From positions 122,574-186,573 of the forward strand of contig LZME01000095.1 in NCBI GenBank assembly GCA_001673575.1: DNA of 64,000 nucleotides. Direction: 5' to 3'. Origin of the DNA: Mycolicibacter heraklionensis (lineage in GTDB: Bacteria > Actinomycetota > Actinomycetes > Mycobacteriales > Mycobacteriaceae). Of the stretch, positions 29,595-37,936 are shown piece after piece. The notes under the pieces were generated by a model. That model was given only the letters and a program-made list of their open reading frames with translations. It was not told the origin of the DNA and made no database searches. The stretch's first letter is position 1. Each line of letters begins with the position of its first letter. The position numbers were made by a program, and so were the translations under genes.

Positions 29595-30824
29595 TCAGAG
29601 CCGGTTATGGCGGACCTGATTGAACGGTACGCCGCGGTCGGCGGCGTACTCGCGAGGCAGGCCCAGGACGCGTTCCGCGATGACATTGCGCGCCATCTCG
29701 TCGCTGCCCCCGCCTAGGCCCACGGTCTGCCGTGACAGATACCGCCGGCCGGCTCTGAGCAGGTGCGCCTCGTCGTCCACCACCGCCAACGGACCGGCGA
29801 CCGCCATGGCGGTGTCGACCTCCAGGTAGGTCACATCGGAATGGAACAGCCGGATGATCGAGGCCGCAGCGGGCGGAAGTGCACCGCTGCGCATGCCGCG
29901 CCCGGCATAGTCGATGAGCTTGTCGCGCACCATGCGCCGGGCCAGCACCCGGCCGATCTGGTCCTGGGTCAGCGGGTCGTCCGCGGTGCCGGCGTCGCGC
30001 GCCAGGGTCAGGAAGTCGCCGGCGGCCATCTCGGTGCGTTCGGGGCCGCGCCCGCTGGCGAACTCCGAACCCTGCCCCACCGCCCGCCGCTCGTGGTAGA
30101 GCAGCCGCGACGCGACGTCCCAGCCCTTGTTGACCTCGCCGACCACCGTGTCGGGCCCGAGCCGCAACCCGTCGAAGAACTCTTCGCAGAACTCGTTGGA
30201 GCCGTCGACCTGCTCGATGCGGCGCAGTGTGACGCCGGGCGCGTCGATCGGCACCAGGAACATGGTCAGCCCGTCGTGCTTGGGCACCGTCGAATCGGTG
30301 CGGGCCAGCAGCAGCCCGAAGTCGGCGGCGAACGCACTGGTGCTCCACGTCTTGGCCCCGCTGACCACCCACTCGTCGCCGTCGCGCTCGGCGCGGGTGA
30401 TCAGGCCGGCCAGATCGGATCCGCCGCTGGGCTCCGAGAGCAGCTGCACCAGCACCTCGTCGCCGCGCAGCGCGGCGCTGATGTGGCGGCGCTTCTGTTC
30501 CTCACTGCCGGTGTCGAGCAGGGTGGCGCAGCAGATGGTGAAGGTCGGGACGTTGAGGATCAGCGGCATCTCATAGCCGGCGGACACCGCGTCGAAGGCC
30601 TTCTGATAGCGCAGGTCCAGGCCGAGTCCGCCGTATTCACGGGGGAAGCAGATCCCGGCGAAGCCGCCGGCGTACAGCCGCCGCTGCAGCTCGCGTGCGC
30701 GCTGCCAGGCGCCGTCGTCGTCGCGACCGTTGCGCGGGGGGCGCTGCGGGTCCAGGCGCGGCATGTTGGCGGCCAGCCAGTCGCGCGCCGAGGCGGCGAA
30801 GGCCTCCACGGTGATGTCGGTCAT
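29595..30824 (-). CDS. Acyl-CoA dehydrogenase, large-type subunit (FadE family)
   Basis: 409 residues from the ATG at 30822-30824 (MTDITVEAFAASARDWL). Flavin-dependent alpha-beta dehydrogenation of an acyl-CoA. Motifs are GFAGICFPREYGGLGLD, LLSEPSGGSDLAGL, the FAD-contact VSGAKTWSTSAFAADFGLLL and the C-terminal GGGSDEMARNVIAERVLGLP. The start overlaps the stop of the second dehydrogenase by four bases (ATGA). A coupled pair of this kind is typical of mycobacterial heterotetrameric FadE enzymes that act on bulky side-chain CoA thioesters such as steroids. The substrate here is not known. Confidence 0.9.
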   Translation of the reverse strand: MTDITVEAFAASARDWLAANMPRLDPQRPPRNGRDDDGAWQRARELQRRLYAGGFAGICFPREYGGLGLDLRYQKAFDAVSAGYEMPLILNVPTFTICCATLLDTGSEEQKRRHISAALRGDEVLVQLLSEPSGGSDLAGLITRAERDGDEWVVSGAKTWSTSAFAADFGLLLARTDSTVPKHDGLTMFLVPIDAPGVTLRRIEQVDGSNEFCEEFFDGLRLGPDTVVGEVNKGWDVASRLLYHERRAVGQGSEFASGRGPERTEMAAGDFLTLARDAGTADDPLTQDQIGRVLARRMVRDKLIDYAGRGMRSGALPPAAASIIRLFHSDVTYLEVDTAMAVAGPLAVVDDEAHLLRAGRRYLSRQTVGLGGGSDEMARNVIAERVLGLPREYAADRGVPFNQVRHNRL

Positions 30825-31963
30825 GCGGCGGGCTCCGTGCTGCTGGCGGCCGCGTAGATGGCCTGGTGGTGCTCGGCGGGAGTGCCGAGCAGATTCCGGT
30901 ACAGGGTGGCCCGGCGCAGATACAGGTGCAGGTCGTGTTCCCAGGTGACGCCGATCCCGCCGTGCAGTTGCACGCACTCCTGAATCAGCCGGCCGGCATG
31001 TTCACCGAGATAGGACTTGGCCGCGCCGGCCCACATGGCGGCGTCGGGATCCCGCGCGGCGACCTTGTCCACCGCACCGGCGGTGATCGCGTGGCAGGCG
31101 TGCAGCCACATGGTCATGTCGGCAAGCCGGTGTTTGATCGCCTGGTAGGACGCCAGCGGCCGGCCGAAGCTGTACCGGTCGCGAGCCCAGGCGACGGTCA
31201 TGGCCATGACGGCGTCCAGGAGCCCGGCCGTTTCGGCGCACACCAGCGCGATCGCGACCTGGGTCTGGCGGTCGATGAGCGCACCGGTCTGCGCCGCGGT
31301 ACCAACCACCGCGGATGCGTCGATTTCGGTATCGCTGAATTCGATGCGCGCGTACTGCTTCACCAGATCGATGCCGGGCCGCGGCGTCACCCGCACTCCG
31401 GCACTGTCGGTGCGAACCAGGAACTGGCGCACCGCACCGTCGTCGGTGCGCGCGCCGATCAGCACCAGGTCCGCGCGGTCTCCGGCCTCCACCCGATCCT
31501 TGACCCCGTTGAGCCGGTAGCCGCCGGCGATGCTGGTTGCGGTCAGGCCCGGCTGATGAGGACGAAAGCCCCGACCGGGCTCGTCGGCTGCCCAGGTCGC
31601 CACCGTCTCCCCCGCAGTCAGCGCCGCTATGTCGCGCGCATGGGTGTCCCGGTTGTCGGCGTCGACGAGGCCGGCCAGGACCACGCTCACCGGGTACAGC
31701 GGCCCGGGCGCCACGGTGCGTCCGATCTCGGTGGCGATCGCGGCCAGGTCGTGCAGGCCGCAGCCCGACACACTGCCGCCGCCGAGTTCCTCGGGCACCA
31801 GCAGGCCGGCCCAGCCGAGATCGGCAGCCTGCCGCCACCATGCCGCGTCGTAGGAGCTGCCCCGTGCATGCAGGTCGCGGTAATCGCGCAGCCCCGCGGT
31901 CTTGTCCAGGAATGCGCGCGCCGTCGCGACGAAAAGCTCGCTCTCCGTTGACAGATCGGTCAT
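30821..31963 (-). CDS. Acyl-CoA dehydrogenase, small-type subunit (FadE family)
   Basis: 380 residues from the ATG at 31961-31963 (MTDLSTESELFVATAR); an upstream GTG at 31990 is less likely because it overlaps tauD. Motifs are LGWAGLLVPEELGGGSVSG, WARDRYSFGRPLASYQAIKH and the C-terminal ECVQLHGGIGVTWEHDLHLY. The middle domain lacks the usual EPxxGSD signature of the partner. This fits the beta-type subunit of an alpha2beta2 dehydrogenase with the gene downstream. It is coupled to it by a four-base overlap. Confidence 0.88.
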   Translation of the reverse strand: MTDLSTESELFVATARAFLDKTAGLRDYRDLHARGSSYDAAWWRQAADLGWAGLLVPEELGGGSVSGCGLHDLAAIATEIGRTVAPGPLYPVSVVLAGLVDADNRDTHARDIAALTAGETVATWAADEPGRGFRPHQPGLTATSIAGGYRLNGVKDRVEAGDRADLVLIGARTDDGAVRQFLVRTDSAGVRVTPRPGIDLVKQYARIEFSDTEIDASAVVGTAAQTGALIDRQTQVAIALVCAETAGLLDAVMAMTVAWARDRYSFGRPLASYQAIKHRLADMTMWLHACHAITAGAVDKVAARDPDAAMWAGAAKSYLGEHAGRLIQECVQLHGGIGVTWEHDLHLYLRRATLYRNLLGTPAEHHQAIYAAASSTEPAA

Positions 31964-31986
31964 CTCATCTCCTTCGAAAACCGCGG

Positions 31987-32841
31987 TCACCGGATGGGCT
32001 CGTCACCGAGCACCGTGGTGCGCAGCATTTCCCGGGGAGAATCCGGGTCATAGGGGGCGGCCCGATGCAGGACGCCACGGTTGTCCCAGATGACGGTGTC
32101 CCCCACCGACCAGTGGTGACGATAGACCCGATCGGCCACGGTGGCGCGCGCGAGTAGTTCGTCCAACAGGGCCCGCCCTTCCTGCAGATCCATGCCGACG
32201 ACGTAGTCGGCGGAGGCACCGAGCACCAGTGATCGGCGCCCGTTGCGGTGCGTCCAGACCAGGGGATGTTCATGGGTGGGCCGGGCCCGCCACCGGGCCA
32301 GATCTTCCGGGGATGGGTCGGGGGTGACCCGCCGCTGGGAAGCCTCCAGTGAGTGGACGACGCGCAGTGCGCCATAGCGTCGCTTCTCGTCGTCGGTGAG
32401 CAGGTCGTAGGCGGCGTACGAGCTGGCGAATTCGGTCTCCCCGCCGTGCTCTGCTACCTGCACCGCCGAGAGCACGGTGGCCTTCTGCGGGTATTCGTCG
32501 CCGGTCGGCGTGCACCCGTCGATGTGCCAGTCGAAGGTGGCGCGCAGGTAGCTCGCGGAGGAGTTCTTGGACCGGTTCAGCGTGACCGGGTAGATGCCCG
32601 CGACCTCGTGATGGCCGTCGGCGGAGTAGTCGACGCTGCCCAGCCGGCCGCAGAACGCAACCTGGGCGCGGGGGTCGATACGCAGGCCCCGGAAGACCAG
32701 AACGCCGTTGTCTTCCAACGCTTCGAGCACCGCGGCTCCCAGGTTCGCGTGATCCTCCGCGGCAGCTAGCTGCCGCGGGTCGACGCCGAGGACCTCGGCG
32801 CCGACTGAGGACGTCAGCTTGTTGATGGTGAGCAGACTCAT
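31987..32841 (-). CDS. TauD/TfdA-family alpha-ketoglutarate-dependent dioxygenase
   Basis: 284 residues from the ATG at 32839-32841, with AGAAAGG upstream. Non-haem Fe(II) ligands are the H-x-D pair in FDWHIDGC (H106, D108) and the distal His in RGVLHRAAPYDP; the Arg that binds 2-oxoglutarate is in EMLRTTVLGD. Family members hydroxylate or desulfonate taurine, alkyl sulfates, phenoxyacids or carnitine-like compounds using 2-oxoglutarate and O2. It lies in the SDR-Rieske operon, 41 bp after the small protein gene and 23 bp before the dehydrogenase pair. The substrate is unknown. Confidence 0.9.
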   Translation of the reverse strand: MSLLTINKLTSSVGAEVLGVDPRQLAAAEDHANLGAAVLEALEDNGVLVFRGLRIDPRAQVAFCGRLGSVDYSADGHHEVAGIYPVTLNRSKNSSASYLRATFDWHIDGCTPTGDEYPQKATVLSAVQVAEHGGETEFASSYAAYDLLTDDEKRRYGALRVVHSLEASQRRVTPDPSPEDLARWRARPTHEHPLVWTHRNGRRSLVLGASADYVVGMDLQEGRALLDELLARATVADRVYRHHWSVGDTVIWDNRGVLHRAAPYDPDSPREMLRTTVLGDEPIR

Positions 32842-32882
32842 CGGCCTGACCTTTCTCACAAGGGTTTTCGCGCTGTTGACCG

Positions 32883-33218
32883 CTACGGGATGGGCCAGCC
32901 GGTGCGGGTCATGACGGCGTCGGCGGCGTCGACGGGGGCGGGCTGGCCCATGATCTCCACTGCCATCGCCACCATCACCAGTGAATAGATCAGGTGCAGC
33001 AGGTGCAGCGCGTCCTCGGGAAGTTCATCCAGGGCGAACTTGTCGCAGTACTCGATCGCTACTTCCAACCGCGGAAAGAACGCGTCGTAGAATTGCCGCA
33101 GCTCACCGATGGTGCTGGACAGCCTCTGATTGAAACGTTCGGTTTCGGTTGGCAAGCACCAGGTTTCAGCGAAGCGCTCGAGCTCGGCGAAGGCGCTGGG
33201 TAGCCGTGGAGCAGTCAT
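32883..33218 (-). CDS. Small helical partner protein of the four-Cys oxygenase
   Basis: 111 residues, mostly predicted helical, no signal or metal motif recognised. Shared with the protein at 39193-39522: FxxLExFxxWCL, ERxxxRLxSS, FYDA, YCDKF(A/S)LD(E/D)LPED and LHLLHLIYS against LNLMHLLYS. It is too short and unlike the SnoaL-fold beta subunits of classical ring-hydroxylating dioxygenases. The ATG overlaps the oxygenase stop (ATGA). I infer that it is an assembly or regulatory partner of the oxygenase. Confidence 0.75.
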   Translation of the reverse strand: MTAPRLPSAFAELERFAETWCLPTETERFNQRLSSTIGELRQFYDAFFPRLEVAIEYCDKFALDELPEDALHLLHLIYSLVMVAMAVEIMGQPAPVDAADAVMTRTGWPIP

Positions 33219-34450
33219 TGTGCCGCTCCTAAGCCGGCGTGCGCGCGCCGGTAGTCGTCCACCCAGTCGGCGACCACCTTGTGCAGGTGCCGCACCAGGA
33301 TCTCCTGATCGTTGAGAGGGAAGTCGTCGACGATGCCGTATTCCAGCGCGGCCTGGGTGCCGCCGAGCATGCCGGCGTCTTGCAGCGCAAACTCTTTGAG
33401 CACCACCGACGCCACCTCGTGTTCGATGCGCTCGCGCACGGTGCGGGCCGGATGGAAGTAGGTGTGGGCCTCGAATCGGTGGGTGTTGTGCGAGGTGGGC
33501 CAGTACCGGTAGAGCAGGTACCAGCCGCCGTAGATGAGGATCTCGGTGTTGGGGAAGATCTGGAAGTTGCTGATCCCCCACGGTTCGATGCCGCCCGGAT
33601 TCAGCCCGGCGGGCAGCTTACCGATATCGGGCGTCTCCCAGGGGCCGACCAGCCCGCTGCGGGTGGCCCGCTCGATCGGGTACATGTACTCCGGTGGGAG
33701 CAGCCATCGCCGCCGCCCGGCTGTGGAGACCAATCGGTGCGGCCCGTCGATTTGGAAGTGGCCGCAGGTGAATCCGGCGCCGGGCACCCGGACTTGGGCC
33801 GGCACTTGCTGGGAATGCAGTGCCGGAACATGGTAGTACTCCTGGAACGCGTCGGCGAAGATCTTCCAGTTGCTGTTGTTGTGGGCCACCCAGTCATAGC
33901 GTTCGGTCAGCTTCTCAAACGGGTAGCCGTCGAGGCCGGTGATCATAGGGCCGAGGAATTCCCGCAGATTCTGACGCGGTTCCGTGTCGAGGTTGACGAA
34001 GATGAAGCCGTTCCAGATGTCGCAGTGCAGCGGCATCAGGGCCGCGGTGTCGGCACCGTCGAATTCGTACGTGCGGCGGCAGCGCTTGCAGGTGATCGCC
34101 TCGACTTGTCCGGCGGTCTCGCGGTCGGGATATTCGTGCCAGACGAGCTTGGTTCCGCAGCGCGGGCAGACGTTACCGAAGGCGCGGATTCCCTGGTCGG
34201 TGCGGACGAGAAGCACCGACGCCCGGGCCGCTTCGATCTCCTTGGTGGCATAACTGCCGTGTTCGGGAAGTTCCTCGACGCGCCCGATGTTGAGCCAAGC
34301 CCGTTTGAACACCGCTTCGCGTTCGAGTTCGAAGAACTCAGGGGATGTGGAGTCGACGAAAGAGATCGGGCCGGTGCCTAATTCCGGGTAGTGCTCGGTC
34401 CACGAGCCCGCTGCGGTCCGGCCGGATCGCACCGAAGGTTGTTCTGTCAC
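33215..34450 (-). CDS. Ring-hydroxylating oxygenase alpha-subunit homologue with four-Cys site replacing the Rieske motif
   Basis: 411 residues; the GTG start (34448-34450) overlaps the SDR stop. The fold matches the canonical Rieske oxygenase at 39529-40794 along its length (GSWTEHYPELGTGPISF; AWLNIGRVEELP). In the Rieske region, where the paralogue has C-x-H and C-x2-H, this protein has NVCPRCGTKLVW (C95, C98) and ITCKRCRRTYEF (C121, C124), and about 16 residues after it are missing. The mononuclear iron motif is intact: FQEYYHVPALH (E204, H207, H212). Four cysteines in CPxCG and CxxC knuckles resemble rubredoxin or zinc ribbons, so a [2Fe-2S] Rieske cluster is unlikely. Confidence 0.85.
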   Translation of the reverse strand: MTEQPSVRSGRTAAGSWTEHYPELGTGPISFVDSTSPEFFELEREAVFKRAWLNIGRVEELPEHGSYATKEIEAARASVLLVRTDQGIRAFGNVCPRCGTKLVWHEYPDRETAGQVEAITCKRCRRTYEFDGADTAALMPLHCDIWNGFIFVNLDTEPRQNLREFLGPMITGLDGYPFEKLTERYDWVAHNNSNWKIFADAFQEYYHVPALHSQQVPAQVRVPGAGFTCGHFQIDGPHRLVSTAGRRRWLLPPEYMYPIERATRSGLVGPWETPDIGKLPAGLNPGGIEPWGISNFQIFPNTEILIYGGWYLLYRYWPTSHNTHRFEAHTYFHPARTVRERIEHEVASVVLKEFALQDAGMLGGTQAALEYGIVDDFPLNDQEILVRHLHKVVADWVDDYRRAHAGLGAAQ

Positions 34451-35205
34451 AACACCGCCCCTCCGTTGACGCCGAGTACTTGACCGGTGATGAAACCGGC
34501 TTCCTCCGAGCACAAGAACCCGACCGCCGCGGCGATGTCCGCGCCGGTGCCCAGCCGGCCCATCGGGATGTTGGCCGCGATCTGCTCGTTCGGTGGTAGG
34601 TATCCGGCCGCTTGGCCTTGGTGCTGCATGGGCGTCTCGATGCCCGACGGCGGGATGTTGTTGACCGTGACGCCGTGGGCGGCATATTCGCGAGCCAGCG
34701 ATTTGGTCAGGGTGATGACCGCTCCCTTGGACGCGGCGTAGTGCGCCGCGAACGGTGATCCGCGCTGTGCGCTGGACGAGGAGATCATCACGATGCGCCC
34801 CCACCCGGCGGCGACCATGTCCGGCAGTGCGGCCTGGCAGCAGTGAAAGGTGCCGGTGAGGTTGACGTCGATGATCCGGGCCCAGGCCTCGGGCGTGATG
34901 TCGGCGAAGGCCGAGTAGCCGAAGAGTCCGGCGCTGGTGACCAGCGCCGCGACCGGGCCTAGTTCGCTGCGCACTCCTGTGAAGGCCTCGTCGACGGCGG
35001 CCCGATCGGTGACGTCGGCCTCGACGCCCAGCGCGGTCGCGCCCTGGCTCCGCACACCGTCGGCGACCCGCAGCGCCGCTTGGCCATTGACGTCGAGAAC
35101 GGCAATGCGATAGCCACGCCGGCCCAGTTCGTGGCAGGTGGCCTCGCCCATGCCCGAGCCTCCACCGGTGACCACGGCGACCCGCTGCGGCGCCTCTGTG
35201 GCCAT
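34447..35205 (-). CDS. Short-chain dehydrogenase/reductase
   Basis: 252 residues. NAD(P) binding TGGGSGMGEATCHELG (residues 14-29), LDVNGQ after beta-2, NLTG at about 123-126, the active-site S-Y-K in MISSSSAQRG and YAASKGAVITLTKSL, and the terminal VNGGAVL. It would oxidise or reduce a hydroxyl or keto group, plausibly the dihydrodiol or alcohol made by the oxygenase next to it. It is the first gene of the operon and overlaps the oxygenase start by four bases. Confidence 0.93.
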   Translation of the reverse strand: MATEAPQRVAVVTGGGSGMGEATCHELGRRGYRIAVLDVNGQAALRVADGVRSQGATALGVEADVTDRAAVDEAFTGVRSELGPVAALVTSAGLFGYSAFADITPEAWARIIDVNLTGTFHCCQAALPDMVAAGWGRIVMISSSSAQRGSPFAAHYAASKGAVITLTKSLAREYAAHGVTVNNIPPSGIETPMQHQGQAAGYLPPNEQIAANIPMGRLGTGADIAAAVGFLCSEEAGFITGQVLGVNGGAVL

Positions 35206-35264
35206 TGCATCCCCTTCGGTGTCGATCGGTGAACCGCAACCCTGGACATCTCCGTCGGGAATGT

Positions 35265-35280
35265 TATCAAGTACTTGTTA
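35265..35280. promoter_or_regulatory. Palindromic operator candidate before the SDR operon
   Basis: TATCAAGTACTTGTTA with the perfect core CAAGTACTTG (35268-35277), 60 bp before the SDR start and after the tetR stop. The reverse complement of the element at 40863-40878 differs from it at only a few of 16 positions. The TetR protein encoded next door is the obvious candidate ligand. Confidence 0.6.
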
Positions 35281-35319
35281 TTGATCTCAAGTGTTGGACT
35301 TCGGACCTGCCGGGCGGCG

Positions 35320-35922
35320 TCAGGACAGCTTGATCATCGCGACGTACATCGCCACCACCGGCCGGTAGAGATCGATTCCGTCGAGTTCGCTGGCCAGTAC
35401 GGCGGAGTCGCTGGTGGCGACGAGAACCTGCGCCAGGGTCAGCGCCGGGATCAACAGAGTGCCGCCGAGCCGTTCGACGCCTTCGACGATGAAAGTCGCC
35501 AGCTGCTCGACGACCTCGGCCCGCTTGGCGGCGACGCGATCCCGCGCTTCGGGGTTGCGCAGCAGGTACAGCGTGAACTCATACCCGAGCGCGGCATGCT
35601 CCGCCCCCCGGTCTCGACTCAGCCGTTGCCAGCGCTCGGCGATGTCGTCGAGCTCGCGCACCCCTACCTGCGTCGCGTTCGCCATCACCTCGGCGAAGTT
35701 CTCGAAGTACCGGCGCCAGTACCGATCGCTGACCGCCAGGAAGAGCTCGTCTTTGGCCGCAAAGTGTTTGTATATGGCGCCCTTGGTATAGCCGGCAGCC
35801 TGGGCGATGTCATCGAGAGTCGCCGTGGTGAAGCCCTTTTCTGCGAAGACTTCCTCGGCGGCGTCCAGCAGCAGCGACCGCGTGCGCTCGAGCCGGCGCT
35901 CACGGGTCCACTGCTCCACCAT
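35320..35922 (-). CDS. TetR-family transcriptional regulator
   Basis: 200 residues. The N-terminal helix-turn-helix is seen in AAEEVFAEKGFTTATLDDIA and TKGAIYKHFAAKDELFLAV (residues about 20-65), with a larger helical ligand-binding domain behind. It is encoded just upstream of, and in the same direction as, the SDR operon, with a palindrome in between. A ligand such as the operon substrate or its CoA ester is likely but not known. Confidence 0.9.
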   Translation of the reverse strand: MVEQWTRERRLERTRSLLLDAAEEVFAEKGFTTATLDDIAQAAGYTKGAIYKHFAAKDELFLAVSDRYWRRYFENFAEVMANATQVGVRELDDIAERWQRLSRDRGAEHAALGYEFTLYLLRNPEARDRVAAKRAEVVEQLATFIVEGVERLGGTLLIPALTLAQVLVATSDSAVLASELDGIDLYRPVVAMYVAMIKLS

Positions 35923-36020
35923 GGGGGAAATTGTCCCACAGAATCTGCGATACCCCTTGGCAGCCTAGATACCAGTGGGCATATTTTGCCGGGCTGGGCC
36001 ACCCCGGAAGGAGACCGCAC

Positions 36021-37163
36021 ATGAGTAGCGGCTTGTCGAGTCAGGTCGAATCCGTTCCCACCTCAAGCGGCCATGGAAGTGGCGGGCCCATCAAGGTATG
36101 GGCGACGGTCGGCGGAGCACTGCTGATGCTGCAGCTGTACGTGTGGAGCCGGTGGATCACCGGGCCCTTTTTCGAGCGTGTCCCCGGCGGGCCGAACGAT
36201 CCGCCGATGTACATGAAGGTGCCCCTGATGGCCAACGCCATCGTGCTCTGGGTCGGCCTGCCAGTGGCCGTGTGGTGGTTCTTCATCCGTCCGTGGCGCC
36301 GCGAACGCCGAATTACGTTGGACGGCTTGCTGTTTGTCTCGATGGGACTGATGTTCTTCCTGGATCCGCTGCTCAACTACTTCAACACCTGGTGCACCTA
36401 CAACACTTGGCTGTTCAACCGGGGTTCGTGGACATCGCATATCCCCGGCTGGGTCTCGCCTGAGGAGCCCGGCCGCCAGGTGGCCGAGCCGCTGCTGACG
36501 AACATCCCCGGGTACGCCTACGGCGTGCTGCTGATCACCATCGCAGGGTGCTGGATCATGGGAAAGATCAAGGCGCGCTGGCCCGCTATCAGCAACCTGC
36601 GCCTGATCGCGATCACCTACGCGATATCGTTCATCTTCGATTTCGTCATGGAGGGCTTGGTCCTGCTGCCGATCGGTTTCTACACCTACCCCGGCGCCAT
36701 CCGGTCGGTGTCGCTTCACGCCGACACCTACTACCAATGGCCCGTCTACGAGGGGCTGATGTGGGGCGCGGTCCAGGCGGCGCTGTGTTCGCTGCGCTTC
36801 TTCACCGACGAGCGCGGGCGCACCGTCGTCGAGCGCGGACTCGACCAGGTGCGAGGCGGCTTGGCCCGCCAGCAGTTCACCCGGTTCCTGGCGGTCTTCG
36901 CCGGCGTCAGCGCGTGCTTCTTCGTGCTCTACATGGTTCCGGCGCAATGGATCGCCCTGCACTCCGACCCGTGGCCGGCCGATCACCAGAAGCGGTCCTA
37001 CTTCACTGGCGGGATCTGCGGTGACGGCACCGACCGGCCCTGCCCGAATCCTGTTCTGCCACTGCCCACCAACCGCTCCGGCTACATCGACGTCGACGGT
37101 CACTTGGTGATGCCCGACGGAGTCGGCGTGCCACCCGTGGTGCCGTTCGAGCGCGGAGAGTGA
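36021..37163 (+). CDS. AveC-family (spirocyclase-like) membrane protein
   Basis: 380 residues with about seven membrane helices (near 26-48, 66-90, 102-118, 165-185, 196-220, 240-262 and 290-318). It resembles the AveC family, named for the avermectin spirocyclase/dehydratase of Streptomyces, which has several mycobacterial homologues of unknown function. The ATG at 36021 has GAAGGAG upstream. The stop overlaps the GTG of the P450 remnant (GTGA), so the two once formed an operon. Cyclisation of a polyketide-like or terpenoid substrate is only inference from the family name. Confidence 0.8.
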   Translation: MSSGLSSQVESVPTSSGHGSGGPIKVWATVGGALLMLQLYVWSRWITGPFFERVPGGPNDPPMYMKVPLMANAIVLWVGLPVAVWWFFIRPWRRERRITLDGLLFVSMGLMFFLDPLLNYFNTWCTYNTWLFNRGSWTSHIPGWVSPEEPGRQVAEPLLTNIPGYAYGVLLITIAGCWIMGKIKARWPAISNLRLIAITYAISFIFDFVMEGLVLLPIGFYTYPGAIRSVSLHADTYYQWPVYEGLMWGAVQAALCSLRFFTDERGRTVVERGLDQVRGGLARQQFTRFLAVFAGVSACFFVLYMVPAQWIALHSDPWPADHQKRSYFTGGICGDGTDRPCPNPVLPLPTNRSGYIDVDGHLVMPDGVGVPPVVPFERGE

Positions 37164-37462
37164 CGAACGCTGTGGCCGTCACCATCGCCCCGGACGTGTA
37201 CTACGACCCGGGGGACCTCGGACTCAACGCCGATCCCTATCCGATGTTCACGCGGCTGCGGGCCGAAGCACCGCTGTACTACAACGAAGTTCACGACTTC
37301 TATGCCGTGAGTCGGTTCGCGGACGTCAATCAGGCTCTGATCGACCACCAGACTTTCAGCTCAGCGCGCGGCGTGGTGTTGGAGATCGACGCGGCGATCT
37401 TCTCGTCCTCCTCAGCTGTCCGTGGCTGGGACACCATGCCCGCGCTGCTCAGAACTGGGTGA
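37160..37462 (+). pseudogene. Cytochrome P450 N-terminal remnant
   Basis: About 75 codons match the N-terminus of mycobacterial P450s: DPGDLGLNADPYPMFTRLR, EAPLYYNEVHDFYAVSRF, DVNQALIDHQTFSSARG. The sequence then becomes unrelated (about 37377) and ends at 37462. The I-helix, ExxR and haem-Cys regions, which make up over 75% of a P450, are missing from this locus. The MarR gene begins its stop only 8 bp later. I read this as a deletion relic; translation through the four-base overlap with the AveC gene is still possible. Confidence 0.75.
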
Positions 37463-37470
37463 CGGTGCCC

Positions 37471-37923
37471 TTAGGGCTCCACGTGGTCGGCGAACAGGGT
37501 GTGGCCGGTGCCCTGCTCGACGACCCGGGCCAGCAGCGCCCGCAACGTCTCCTGCTCGTCGGGGCTCAGCACACCGAACACCTGATCGTGCGCGGCGAGC
37601 GCGTCGGTGACGACCGCCGAGGTCACCGCGCGCCCCTCCTCGGTCAGATAGGCCCGCAGGATTCGGCCGTGGTGGGGATCCTGCTTGCGCTCCACCAATC
37701 CGCGGCGCTCGAGCGCACTCAGGGCCAGTTGGACACCCTGTGGAGTGATGAGCAGGCGGCGGGCCAGTTCGGCACCGGACAACCCCGGTTCGCCGGCGAG
37801 TTGACGCAACAGGCCGATCTGGGCGGTACTGACGCCGTGGTCGCTGATCGCCTCGTTCACGGTCGTCAGCGAGTAGTAGAAGGCCTGCTTGAGCAGCCAC
37901 AGGATGTTGTTGGTGAGATCCAT
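37471..37923 (-). CDS. MarR-family transcriptional regulator
   Basis: 150 residues with a winged helix-turn-helix (SGAELARRLLITPQGVQLAL and ALERRGLVERKQDPHHGR, residues about 50-98). It is last in the Rieske-small protein-amidohydrolase operon, 13 bp after the amidohydrolase stop. MarR proteins commonly respond to aromatic or phenolic ligands. Confidence 0.88.
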   Translation of the reverse strand: MDLTNNILWLLKQAFYYSLTTVNEAISDHGVSTAQIGLLRQLAGEPGLSGAELARRLLITPQGVQLALSALERRGLVERKQDPHHGRILRAYLTEEGRAVTSAVVTDALAAHDQVFGVLSPDEQETLRALLARVVEQGTGHTLFADHVEP

Positions 37924-37936
37924 GTCCTGCTCCCTG

